From the NCBI GenBank assembly GCA_951799405.1, contig OX637333.1, positions 12,275,960-12,339,959 on the forward strand: 64,000 nt of DNA, written 5' to 3'. The stretch is from Agapetus fuscipes (Eukaryota; Arthropoda; Insecta; Trichoptera; Glossosomatidae). Made by a program: the position numbers and the translations under genes. This document shows, one piece after another, positions 12,501 to 24,500 of this stretch. Numbering within the stretch: the stretch's first letter is position 1; each line of letters starts with the position of its first letter. The notes below the pieces were generated by a model that had not been told where the DNA came from, ran no database searches, and saw only the letters and a list, made by a program, of their open reading frames with translations.

Positions 12501-15500
12501 CCACTTTCTTGCAGCGCCTCACGACAGAACCAAGAACTCAAGCAACACCTCTGCGGCACCCTTCCGGGGTCATATAGACCCCCAAGACTCTCAAGAATTG
12601 GGGAGCCTCCCGCACAGGATTCCTTAAAAAAAAAAAAACATTTTTTTTTAATTCTTTGAGATACAGGTTGAGGAAGTAAGGCGACGAAATGCGTAATTTG
12701 TAGCAGGTATAAATTTGTGAAGTGCATTCCTCTTCACAATTTTATTGTCAAGAATGATATAAGTTTATCTTTTAAAAAATTAAATTAGCCAACAAGCTAG
12801 CCAGGAAGCAGAAACTCCAGCATTTGAAGCCTCAATGACTTTCAATGCAATTTTTTTGTATTGAGAACGCAATTTTTAAATGACTTTATTTCTAATTGCA
12901 GTCGTCATCAATACAGTCCAGCAAAAAGTCGATAGAGGGGCTGATCCTCTCTGGTCGCGCAGCCCTATCTGCAGGCCTTCATGGAGACCTCCCGGACTCG
13001 GATGAGGGTTCCGAAGGAAGCCAGGAAGACGAGGATGCTGACCGAGAGGATGGTGGAAGGTTTAAGCACGCCTTCTCCAAGAGTGCCAGGTGCTCCGTCA
13101 GACAAGTGCTGGACAGTGGAGCTATACCAGATGCGGCTCTCATTCATGAAGCTAGGAAGAAAAGACAAAGGGTGAGTTTTGTTTGGTATTTTTCAATAAA
13201 CTTATAAAAAGAAATGCTGTTTTCCATGGATGCATTTTTATTTAATACACTTAATTAAAGCTTGATTGTCAAAAGTCTGCACATATTCCAGCAAGACCCT
13301 TTCTGTAACTGTAACTGTAACTCTGTCGCCATTCCGCTAGGGGTGGCCAGAGCCTCTGCAGAGTTGCTTCCATTTTGTCCTATCCTGACATACCTCTTTC
13401 AATTCCTTCATATCCATCACCTTTTTCATGCATTTTCTTCTTTTACGCTCACTTTGTATATCCCATTCTTTCACTATCTCCACAATCTGATCACTCCATA
13501 CTTTTCGGTCGTCCCTTCCCTCTTTTTCCTTTCACACTTTCTTTGTATACATACTTTGTCAGTCTATCATCATTCATTCTTTCCACATGCCCAAACCATC
13601 TCATCACATTCTTTTGTACTTTAACTTTCACATCCTCTTTCAAATTACATTATTTTTTCCCCCTTTTTCCCTTTGAAAAGTAAATTTCTCAGAATGGGCG
13701 TAGGCCCCCAAATTAGAGAGGTTGTGAAAGACATAAACTTTGATCTGACTCTGGACAAAAAGGAAATGGATGCGTAGAGATCATATAAAACAGTTGTGCA
13801 AACCTGTTTGTAAAAAACAATTACTTAAAAGTGACAACGCTCTTGGCTGTAATATTTCTCTGAATAGGCAACACTTGGATTTGTTCTCAGAAAATCTCAC
13901 AAACATGGGAACCAACATAGGGAAAAGATATTTCCATAATGGAGTCCAAAAATGTTAGTAGATTACCACTGGACACTAATAAGGGACGTACGAGACATTA
14001 TGTATAGAAGTAAATCATCCAAATATACATTTCTGGGATGATAAAGTCTCACAATGCCGAGTGATTTACTCATGTTGTCCCAAGTTCATCTGTATTGTAA
14101 ACAAATAGTTCATCAACGTAATACATTAACTGATAACATAATGTTTTTCCAGGCACGAGAAACAGCCGACATAATACCCCTGCACACCTCTCAGCCCCCC
14201 CAGGCCTCCAGTGTCCCCTCTGCCCTGCCTGCAGAGGTGAAGAGGGGCAGCCGGCTGGTCAGGGAGGACGGGGAGGGGGACGGCGATGATGAAGACGAGG
14301 ACAGGATACAGGTCAGGGGCGTGGAGAAGAACAGGCGGGACAACACTGACCATCAAGGTGAATAAAACAACTGTTTGTCTTAAAAAGGGTGGAATTAAAA
14401 TTCCCATGTCGTGTAAAGAATTGGCGAGAATGAATGTAATTCTTTTGAAAAGTAAGTGATAAGAAATTGTTCAGTAAATGCCTCGCTTAGAAAACAACCA
14501 AAGTTTGTCCTCTAATCGCATCGAAGTTGCAAAGATATATTACATTTAAGATTCATATTAAATGCATTCCCACAAGCAGACACATAAGTTTGCGCTTACA
14601 AGTGCCGCATGTGGACTTACAATATAAAAACCCAATCTCAAATGAACATACAATATATATATTTTGAATTGTTACTGTTATTTTATTTTATTGAATGACC
14701 ACATTTGGATTGTGAAACTCTATGGTACCAATGACTTTGATTTAAATTTTTTGTATACCTGACGATGATATTTTATCGAAAACGTTTGTAAATTAAGACC
14801 CCATAGAGCGAATAAGACCAAAACGCTGTTCTGGGTTTTAAATGTCTATTATGTTTACTTTATTTTTTAAATCTTTTACTGTCAAAATAAAATAAAGAAA
14901 TGTATACTTTACAGATTGCCGGTTTCCAAAAATTATAAAAGATATTTGAATTCTGTCAAAATCAACACAAACTTATGAAATATTTCGAAATAATGCTATC
15001 TGGGTTTAATGAATAACTTGAATTTGTTTTATGAAAGGATACAAAAAATATATACAAATGGTAAGTATATTAATCAAACTCAAAATTGCCCGCATTTTTT
15101 TTTCGATAAAATGCATGTTAATTTTACAAAATAAAATAAACAAAACAGCTTCAAAAATCCCATATAAATTTTGTATGGCCGAAATTTAACAGAAAAACCC
15201 AGTGGCTCGCTTGGCGTTCTCGCCAGTCTGGCGCGAACTGTGAAGGCGAGAGGACGTCTGTTTGCTCCGCATGAATTCTAGCCTGCAGAAAAAGAATACA
15301 GGCTTCAAATAAAAAAACCCGATGAGTATATAAAAATATTTTCTTCACGTAAAATATTATTTGTATAAATGTGTGTCAATTAATCAAAAATGTCTTTCGT
15401 TTTTTTTTTAGAAAATATGGGATTACGAAAACAAAAATACTATAGTATAAAAAGTAATCGAAGATTTTTTAGAAAAAAAAGGTTAATTTTTCTACTTCCA

Positions 15501-18500
15501 TATGTTCATTCCCATGTTTTTTTTTTGCATTATTGAACTATACACGTATGCACAAATGAACGTGATTACTACAAAAATGTATTTACATAATGGCGCTGAA
15601 AATGCTCATAGCAGATATAATAATAAGATGATTTATTTGGTGAGCGCTGTTTTTGTGTGTATCACGCAGATCACGGTCAAAACTTCTCAACTCTTGAAGC
15701 TTCAGTTACCATAGATCATGGCAGCAGTATCCCGAGTGTAACTTGTGTAAACTTATCTCGATTGTCTAAATCGAAAAAAAAAAAAAACATAATCAAGACG
15801 TGCCGTCGTATATTTCATTCATTTTCGATTTACGCAATCGAGGGGAGTTTATAATTATTACATACTCGAGGTCCAGGCAGCGCCAGTGAGATATTATGAT
15901 TCACGCAAGCCCTACGCTACCCACCACGGAATTATTATTATTGACAATCAGGTACGGCTCGTAGCATACCGTGCAAGGTAGGCTTTATTCTCAAAAATAT
16001 TTTAATTTGTATAAAAGGTTGGTATGAGGCTGACCACCCATACTGTAAAAAATAGTTCACTTTACGAATGTCACCCCTGTTCTAGGGAAGGTCGGCAAGA
16101 GTTGCAGAGCTTATGTTATTTTGAGATTGGGTTTTTATGTTCTCCTTATACATGTCTGCTGGTGGAAATGCATGTTATAGGAGTTTTCAAATGTAAAATA
16201 TCTTCGCAACTAAGATTCAAATTTGGATAAAATTTGATTAACGCCTTATATTGTATTTGCCCGTCTGTAAGATAGAACTAATAACAAATATAAAAAACCA
16301 TTTGTGCAGATATTTAAAAAATACATTCAGGGTTTTTTTTATTTGTGGAATGCCACATTACTAAAGCATTTACCCTTCCTTATTCCAAACTTGAGATGTT
16401 TTGTTTTGTCGAAGTCTTTATTATCACATTTATTTTACCTTTTGGATTTAGTTCTTCGTGTTTCCCATGAAATAAAGTAATGTTATGCTTTAAAATGTCA
16501 GAAAACAAGAAAAAAATCAAGTAAAAAAGTGAAAAATTAGAGAGTTTTTCGTGTTTTTTTTATCGAGCAAACTTTTCGGAATCGTGCTGTCAAGCGATTG
16601 CAACTCTTTATTATAATGGCAGTAAAAACTTCTGATGTGTATGAATAATAGTGTTAAAATTTTCATTGATTTGGATCCTTTACTTTCCGAAAAATGTAAT
16701 TTGGTTAGGCAAACATGTTTGCTGTTTAAATCGCACGCCACGGCTTGACATTTTGCGCCGGATAGCGCTTCGAGTTGAAACGAGACAAACATATTCGATT
16801 CGAATAGATTTGCCACTTGCGTCAAGTATTTACTTTATAATATCTACTTTTGACGTACCTTTACCCGCAAATGTATGAAAACTTAAATAGCGTTCCTAGT
16901 TAGCGTTCCAGTTTGCTTCTTTTTTTAAACGTTGTTGTTTAGTTTACACGTATGTTTTTTTTTACTTTACTCTGCAGAGAAGAAAAATATAATAGACTCG
17001 TATGCGATGGTTGTTTCGATAATAAAACTTTTGCAAAACGTGACAAGGAATTCTTCTTCTTCTTTCAGTAGGTACCATTTTTAACAAATATCGGCGATGA
17101 TCATGGATATTTTTACTATGTATGCTACAGGTCTAAATAAGGATTTGGTACTTTTGTTAACTACTAGGTAGGTCCATTTGCGGCATGTGTAAGCGCGAAC
17201 TTATACGTGTCTACTTGTACAAATGCATGTTATATAAGTTCCTAAATGTACTATATCTATGCAACTTAGATTCTGATTTACATGTTGCCCTATATTCTAA
17301 TAAATTGAACGGCCTGTCTACTGATAGAACCCTTGAGCTATGATAGAAACAAAAACAATGCTTATCGAATAAATCATTCTGTAAATTTATTATAAATAAA
17401 AATGGAAATATTATTTGGTTGTAAAGCCGTACAGTATATATTTTATCGCGTTGAGTTTATTTACTGTTTGCATGTAATTCACATCTCAATGGCCCGAAGT
17501 GAAATGCCACCGGTATAATCGAACTTTAACTTTTACAATAGGTATGTAACAGTTTGCAAACATGAAATTTATCTCTGTAAAAAAATGTATGCAGGCATCA
17601 CACGCAGTATGTACACCTTTAACCTTATATTCTACATCCATTTTCCTCAAATGTATGAGGTATACCAAATTATAAAAATGCAGAATATAAGCCATAATGA
17701 CTATCAAAAATGAACACTTTCATTTATGTTATGATTTATCTGAGTTTGAGTGGTCGCGCCTGCACGGAGAGTAGAGTCGATGCGCGCGCCGCAGCGCGCG
17801 GGAACCGAAGCAATTAGAGGTCAAAACTCAAAGGCATATTTGGAAGGCGCCCTCTTAAATAATAAATTTATTTTAATCTTGAAAATACAAAACAGTGTTT
17901 TGATTTGAATCTTCAATTAAATAAATTAAAATAATAATAATATATATATGTCAGGCTTATTTATTTTAAATTGCACATGATAAGAGAGCGCCGTTTTTGT
18001 GTGTGTCACACCTCAAGGGCCCTCTCCGGATATCGGCCATCACGGATAAGACTTTTTGAAAAGATGCGTCTCGAGAGCTCCGCGAAATATACCCATAGAT
18101 TTGGAGTTCTTCACTCCGGGTGGCAGTCTGTTCCACTCCACCGGACCCGCAACACGGAAAGCACGGTCTCCAAAATTTGTACGGATCTGACGGTGCGGCT
18201 GAACCAAATTGATTGCACCATCGTCCGCGGATCTGAGTGTCTGCCTCCTCACACCCATCTCAACAGGTGAAATCATGTCAGTCAGATAAGGTGGAGCCAA
18301 GCCATTGATGGCTTTATATACCATCAGACAAACACGGTAGACCACCCTCTCTGGGAAACGAAGCCAATGTAGTTTTTTAACAGCGGAGTGATGTGAGCGA
18401 ATTTGGATATCCCGAATATGAGCCTTGCTGCTGAATTCAACACAGATTGAAAGCGGTTGAAATGCTTCTTTGGCTGACCACTACAAAGCGTTGAGCAATA

Positions 18501-21500
18501 ATCAATCCGAGACATCACAAACGCACTCACCAGGGTCTTAACCGCATCTGACGGAAGACACTTTCTAATCGCCTTTTTTCGGCGCAGTGAAAAAAAGGAG
18601 AAAGCTATTGTGGCATCTATTTGCCTTTCCAATGTCAGGTTCCGATCCAGTAAGATTCTTAGAAGTCTCACCGAATCGGAAGGCTAGATCAGCTTACCTC
18701 CTATGGAGAGTGCTGCAACTCTTGCCGACCTTGCCTAAAACAGGGGGGACATTGGCAAAGTGAACCATTTTTTACAGTATGGATGGTCAGCCTCATATCA
18801 ACCTATAAGTTAAGAAGCACTTTGCACTTCATGTTTTTAATGATAGTTAAATTATTGCTGAATTTTTCAGATTTGGATGCGGACAGTGGAGGTGAAGAAT
18901 GGGAGATCCAGCAGATTAGAAAAGCTGTAACTCAAAATCAGGTGGAAATGAATTGATTCCCTTTAAAATTTTCCATTTATTGATATCTGCAAAATAATTG
19001 TATGTTGCACACACATCTATCAAATCGGATACGCAATACAGAGATGTGTAGAAGATCAGGAGTTACTGACATAATAAAAAGAGTGGCAAAGCTGAAATGG
19101 TCGACGGCAGGGCATGTAGCCAAAATTTTTATGACCAAAGATGGTCATTGAATCTGGCTACCGGAAGATCGGTCTGTAGTCTAGTGGTTAATGCAACGGA
19201 CTTGTTATCCAAGGGCCGTGAGTTTGGGTCTTGCTTGAGAATTGGCGCTTTCTATAGCGACGACCAAGGTCGCAGAGGGCTCTTGAGGGGTGATACACAC
19301 AAAAACAGCGCTCACCAAATAAATCAGCTTATATATACATATATATCTCTTTTTATAAAAACATGGACCAAGACAATAGTGGAGTGGAGATTTTTTGAGG
19401 ACAAAAGGAGTAAAGGAAAGCCTCTCACTCGATGGTTGGAGTATGTAAAAAGGATTGCTGGGGACTGGATGCAGAAGCCCATAAGCAAGATTCCACTAAT
19501 TAGATTCCACTTTGGTTCTGTCAGGTTGATGCAGCCTCGCCATCAATTACCCACTAATTTTGGAGATCGTCGATCGATTGAGCATGTCTGACTAAGAAAG
19601 CAACATAATATCTTTAAATAATGATCATTTTTTTGTTTTTTAGATCATAGACGCCCAGCAAGAGAGATATTATGGAAATCAGCAGTACATGATGCCAACC
19701 ATTACTATGGCAGGTGAGATAAAAAATTAAATTGCACAGAATCTGCACTCGACTTTCTTGCATAAATTAACCCACTGTATGACATATTTAATGCTAGAAT
19801 CATCTACCAGCTTATGCTGTTTCAATAAAAATAAAATAAATCAATTATAAATCAATTTTATTCCACAATTTTGTACCTGCATACTCGTACAAAATGGAAA
19901 TAGCCATATAAATATTTAAATGAATATAAATATTTGGATGATTTATTTGGTGAGCGCCGTTTTGTGTGAATCACACCTCAAGAGCCCTGTGCGAGGTTGG
20001 TCTTCTCTGGAAGCGCCAATTACACAAGAAAGATCCTTGACTTATAGGTTGGTATAAAGCTGACCACCCATAGTGTAAAAAAATATTTACTTTGTCAATG
20101 TCAGCCCTGTTTCAAGGAAGGTCGGCGAGAGTTGCAGGTTTTATGTCCATTTGAGATTTGGTTTTAATTTGTAAGTACACATTCAGCATTTGTAAGCGCG
20201 AACTTACACATGTCTGTTTGTGGGCATGCATTTGATATGAGTTTTGAATGTTAATATATCTTTGCAACTTAGATTCTAAATTATTAAAAATGGTCATTGA
20301 ACCCTTTTGTATGCAAACTAGGACTTTGTATGGTGGGTAAACTTTTTAGTTATATTTTGAAAAAGTAACGACTGATTATTATTGGTATTTATAAAATTGT
20401 AAGAATCGCAGCCTTTTGTCTAATTTTAACCCTTTGACTATAGGTTGGTATGAGGCTGACCACCCATACTGTAAAAAATGGTTCACTTTGCCAATGTCAC
20501 CCTTGTTTCAGGGAAGGTCGGCAAGAGTTTCAGGGCTTATGTTCAATTGAGATTGGGTTTTTTATATTGTAGGTCCACATGCGGCATGTGTGAGCGCGAA
20601 ATTATGCATGTCTGCTTGTTGGAATGCATGTAATATGAATCTCAAATGATACATATCTTTGCAACTTAGATTTAGATTTAGATTTAGATCAAAATAGGCC
20701 GGACAAAAAATTGTCGTTGTTTTTAAAAATATGTTTCTTATACTTTATGGCCTTAGTAAATAAGGTCAAGTGCCCACTTAATTCATCACGCACTAACTTC
20801 ACGGTAGTCTTTTTCATTTTTATTGATGTTATTATATAAGAAACATTATCCCCTTTAATTCATAATTCCCTATTGTAGCCATGCATATTTCAGACCCATC
20901 GGAGTTGAACCTCTTCAGCATGACTCCAGCCGCTCCCAACATTTCCGGGACGGCTGCCCACCTGCGGCCTCTAGCACCTACTGGGCATCCTCCTCTCTCC
21001 TGTCAGGACTTCCATGCAGCACTCTTAGAAAGGTAAACATCCCATGTCTTCTGAAATTCAATGTGTTTCTATGCTTTTCTCCTCTTTTTTGTTTTAATAC
21101 TCGGGGTAATAGAGTCTGGTCAATAGCTCAGTTGGTAAAATACTTGCTTTCAATATCAGAAGACTAGGGTTTGATCTCCACTAAGGGTGTCAAATAATGC
21201 TTGTATTATTTTTATTTATTTATTTATTTCAGAAAACTACAGCTTTATGAATGTGAATACATAGTGTTCATTAAAATTAGTGTTAGCCAAAGTTGTTTTC
21301 TTCAAATTTAAATAGTTTAAAGGTATTCTTGTAGTGTGATCGGTATGTTGAGCAGGTATAAGGGTAACAAAGTTAAGAATAGCAAAAAAGAAAGAAACAA
21401 GGTATAAGAAAAGTTTTAACAATAAGTGAAACAATCGGAGGTTTGTTAGTAAAGTAGTTATAACAGAGTGAATATAACAAAGTAAATTGAAAGGAAATTG

Positions 21501-24500
21501 AAAGTAGAAAATGAGTAAAAGGAAATTGAAGTAGAAAATGCGGAAAAGGAAGGATTAATGTGTGTAAGATTGATTGAGGGGATTAGGGAAAGGAATTGAA
21601 GGGAGTTGAAAAATATTTCAATTTGTTACGGTAGGTTAGTAATGAGTCTTGAAAAATGTCTAGATAGTTAGGTTTAAGTTAGAATTACGGTCGTTTGACA
21701 TTTTGACAATTATATTAATTTTCGGATATTTAAAAAACTGGGACGATTATTATTTAAATATAATATAAAAACAATTTTTAGTCCTCCCAGCTCGATTTCA
21801 CAGATGCTTCGTAGTGTGAAAGATAGCACCCACCTGGACTCCCCGGGCGTTTATAAGGTACCTTGCGAATGTGGTGCCTTCTACATCGGTCAAACCAAAA
21901 GAAACATTAAGGTGCGCCTCAAGGAACATATTGGGGCAATGAAAACAAACAACCCCAATAAATCGGCAATCTGCGATCATTCCGCCAAAGGCAGCCTGCA
22001 CCTCATTAGATTCGACCAAACGGAGGTTCTATCGAAAGAAAAATTCTTGATTCCCAGACTTGTAAGAGAGGCCACTGAAATCTATAGACATCCTAACTTC
22101 AACAGAGACGACAGCTTCAATTTGTCCAGTATTTGGAAACCCACATTAAACTCTCTACTGAAACCAGTACCCAAATTTCATGTCAAAGACAACGATATTA
22201 TTAGTGCGGTGTGTACAGGTAACATAATACCATCTAGTGATGTGGAATACACACAAGATGAAAGTGGTATGTGTGACAGACCAAAACATAATTACGTCCT
22301 TCGTTCGAAGGTAGTCAGTGATTTGTGACAAAGTGTTTTTCAAATTCAGTTCATCCTCAGTAGCCGTACAGATAGGATGTTCTCCTGAAGACGTCGGCTA
22401 CGTCGCTGACGAAACGTAGAGAATAATGTAAGTTCTCACCGAACGGTTCGTTAAATATCCGAAAATTAATATAATTGTCAAATGCTTAAGTTAGAATTAC
22501 GGTCGTATGACATTTTGACAATTATATTAATTTTCGGATATTTAACGAACCGTTTGGTGAGAACTTACATTATTCTCTACGTTTCGTCAGCGACGTAGCC
22601 GACGTCTTCTACGTCGCTGACGAAACGTAGAGAATAATGTAAGTTCTCACCGAACGGTTCGTTAAATATCCGAAAATTAATATAATTGTCAAATGTCTAG
22701 ATGTTTAAAATTTAGGTAGTAATCACGTTGTATTCTGAAAATGGTTGAATGGTATCGGTAATTGGTATGACAAGTGGGTAGGTGAAATAAGTTTTGAGAG
22801 CGGGTTTGTCTGATTGGTGCGTGAAAAGATATGTTACTTAGTATTTTGTTGCATATTTTCTACAATAGTAATTGATCGAAGTAGGTCCTTCTATCTTGCA
22901 ATGTGTTGAGTTTGAAAAGTTCAATGGAAGAATTATAGTTGGTGTGTTCCATACATGGAGGTATATATATATGGAGGGGCTGTGAATGTTATTTAGTACC
23001 AATCGACATGATGCAACGTCTTTGACACCATACATTGTTAATAGTGCTGTCACACTCACGACATATGAAATACTCTTGTTATTTTCTATGTAAGCAACGT
23101 GTCTCTACTCCGTCTTCAATCTATGTACATATCACCACGAAAACCCATGAAATCACTATGGTAACACGTTTGTTACTAGTGTTGTTGAAAGTATGAAAAT
23201 ATCTGATAAATTCCGAATTCAAAAATGTTCCCACCTCAATATGTACGGGATGATTTTCACAAGTACCTATTACCGCGAGCATAGAAGTTACATACTTGAA
23301 GAAGAAAGCACCTATATATTTGAACATCACTTGTTCTAGAAATGGCTGTCACAAAATATTTCGACAAACGAAAAATAAATTTTATCAACGTAATCATATA
23401 GAATAGTTATTAATTAAATAAAACGCAGTTTAAATTCACTTTTATATTCTTTAACTTTGTCAAACGTTTTCGCCTAAAAAGGCATCAGGACAATCTAAAA
23501 ATATTAAAAATATATAGAATAGTGATTGACCCCTCGAGCGCCGGAACGCGGATCCGCGCTCATAGTACTATACGCGTTTTTTTTATTTTTCTTTAGTTTT
23601 TACACAGCAATAAGATCGAAAATCGCATGAAGTACTGCTATTGGATAGAACCATCCACCAATAAATTCAAAGCATTCATTTTTGTTTGTAGGTATTTAAA
23701 ATAGGGGAGTTTTACCTACCATTAAAACTCTTATTATGTTTCTATAGATGTCTGGAGTCCATATTATGAGAGAAACAATCACTTTTCCCTTTTTATGTGG
23801 TTTTTTAGTCTATTCCTGGGTCTTTGATTAGCACTTTTTTACACTTTAGGCACTTTTCTACTCTATGGTCGCTTTTTCCCCATTTCCTGTTTCCCCATTT
23901 CCTGTTCCCCCATATCTCGGTCGCCATTTGTCATAAAGCTCATAATACACCAGGTAGGGGTTACCTGGACTCCAGACATCTATAGAAACATAATAAGAGT
24001 TTTAATGGTAGGTAAAACTCCCCTATTATGTGTTCTGAAGAGATGTCTGGAGTCCATATTATGAGAGATCTGTCTATTATCTCCTGGTGACCGGGGACGT
24101 CTTTATTTGATATTAACTGGTTGAAATAGACTCGCCAGGGAGGGATCTTCTGGAGCCGTATGTTTCAACATTTCTTTCTGATAGTATTTTCTAAAAGTGT
24201 TTTCCTTTTTCCAGTTGCCTCTTTCCAGTATGTTATCTATTGGGTAGTTCTCCAGCCAATTAAGTGATGCGACCGCTGAACGTGTGCTGCCGGGAGTGGC
24301 CTCTACTCCTGCTGATTTTAGCGTGTTCTTTACCCATCCTCCTATGATTGTTCTTGTAGCTGCCTTCACTTGTCCTCGGGTGCTGATGAACAGGTTATAC
24401 AGATTTTGTCCTGATCTCCTTTCGCGTGATAGTTCAATCAGCTTTCTTATCCAGAAGACTGGGTTAACGTTGTGTTCCTTGGATTCCAGAAGTCTCCAAC

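Larger units (their letters stand above)
9655..12765 (+). mobile_element. CR1/Jockey-type LINE, decayed, with conserved 3' hairpin
   Basis: A nearly full-length non-LTR element. In order: endonuclease (9660-10230), linker, reverse transcriptase (10894-12137), C-terminal region (12065-12627), a short A-run, then a 3' tail containing GTGAAGTGCATTCCTCTTCAC, which folds into a hairpin (GTGAAG/CTTCAC). The endonuclease is split by an AT-rich insertion at about 9880-9966. It lies in intron 2. Confidence 0.8.
21655..22700 (+). mobile_element. Penelope-like element, 3' part with inverted terminal copies
   Basis: The GIY-YIG open frame (21804-22328) is flanked by repeat ends. A - oriented end lies at about 21680-21740 (TTTTGACAATTATATTAATT). 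After the frame there are three alternating copies: + at 22380-22493, - at 22509-22603 and + at 22607-22697. This mixed direct/inverted end structure is typical of Penelope-like elements. The RT domain is absent, so the copy is truncated. Confidence 0.75.
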
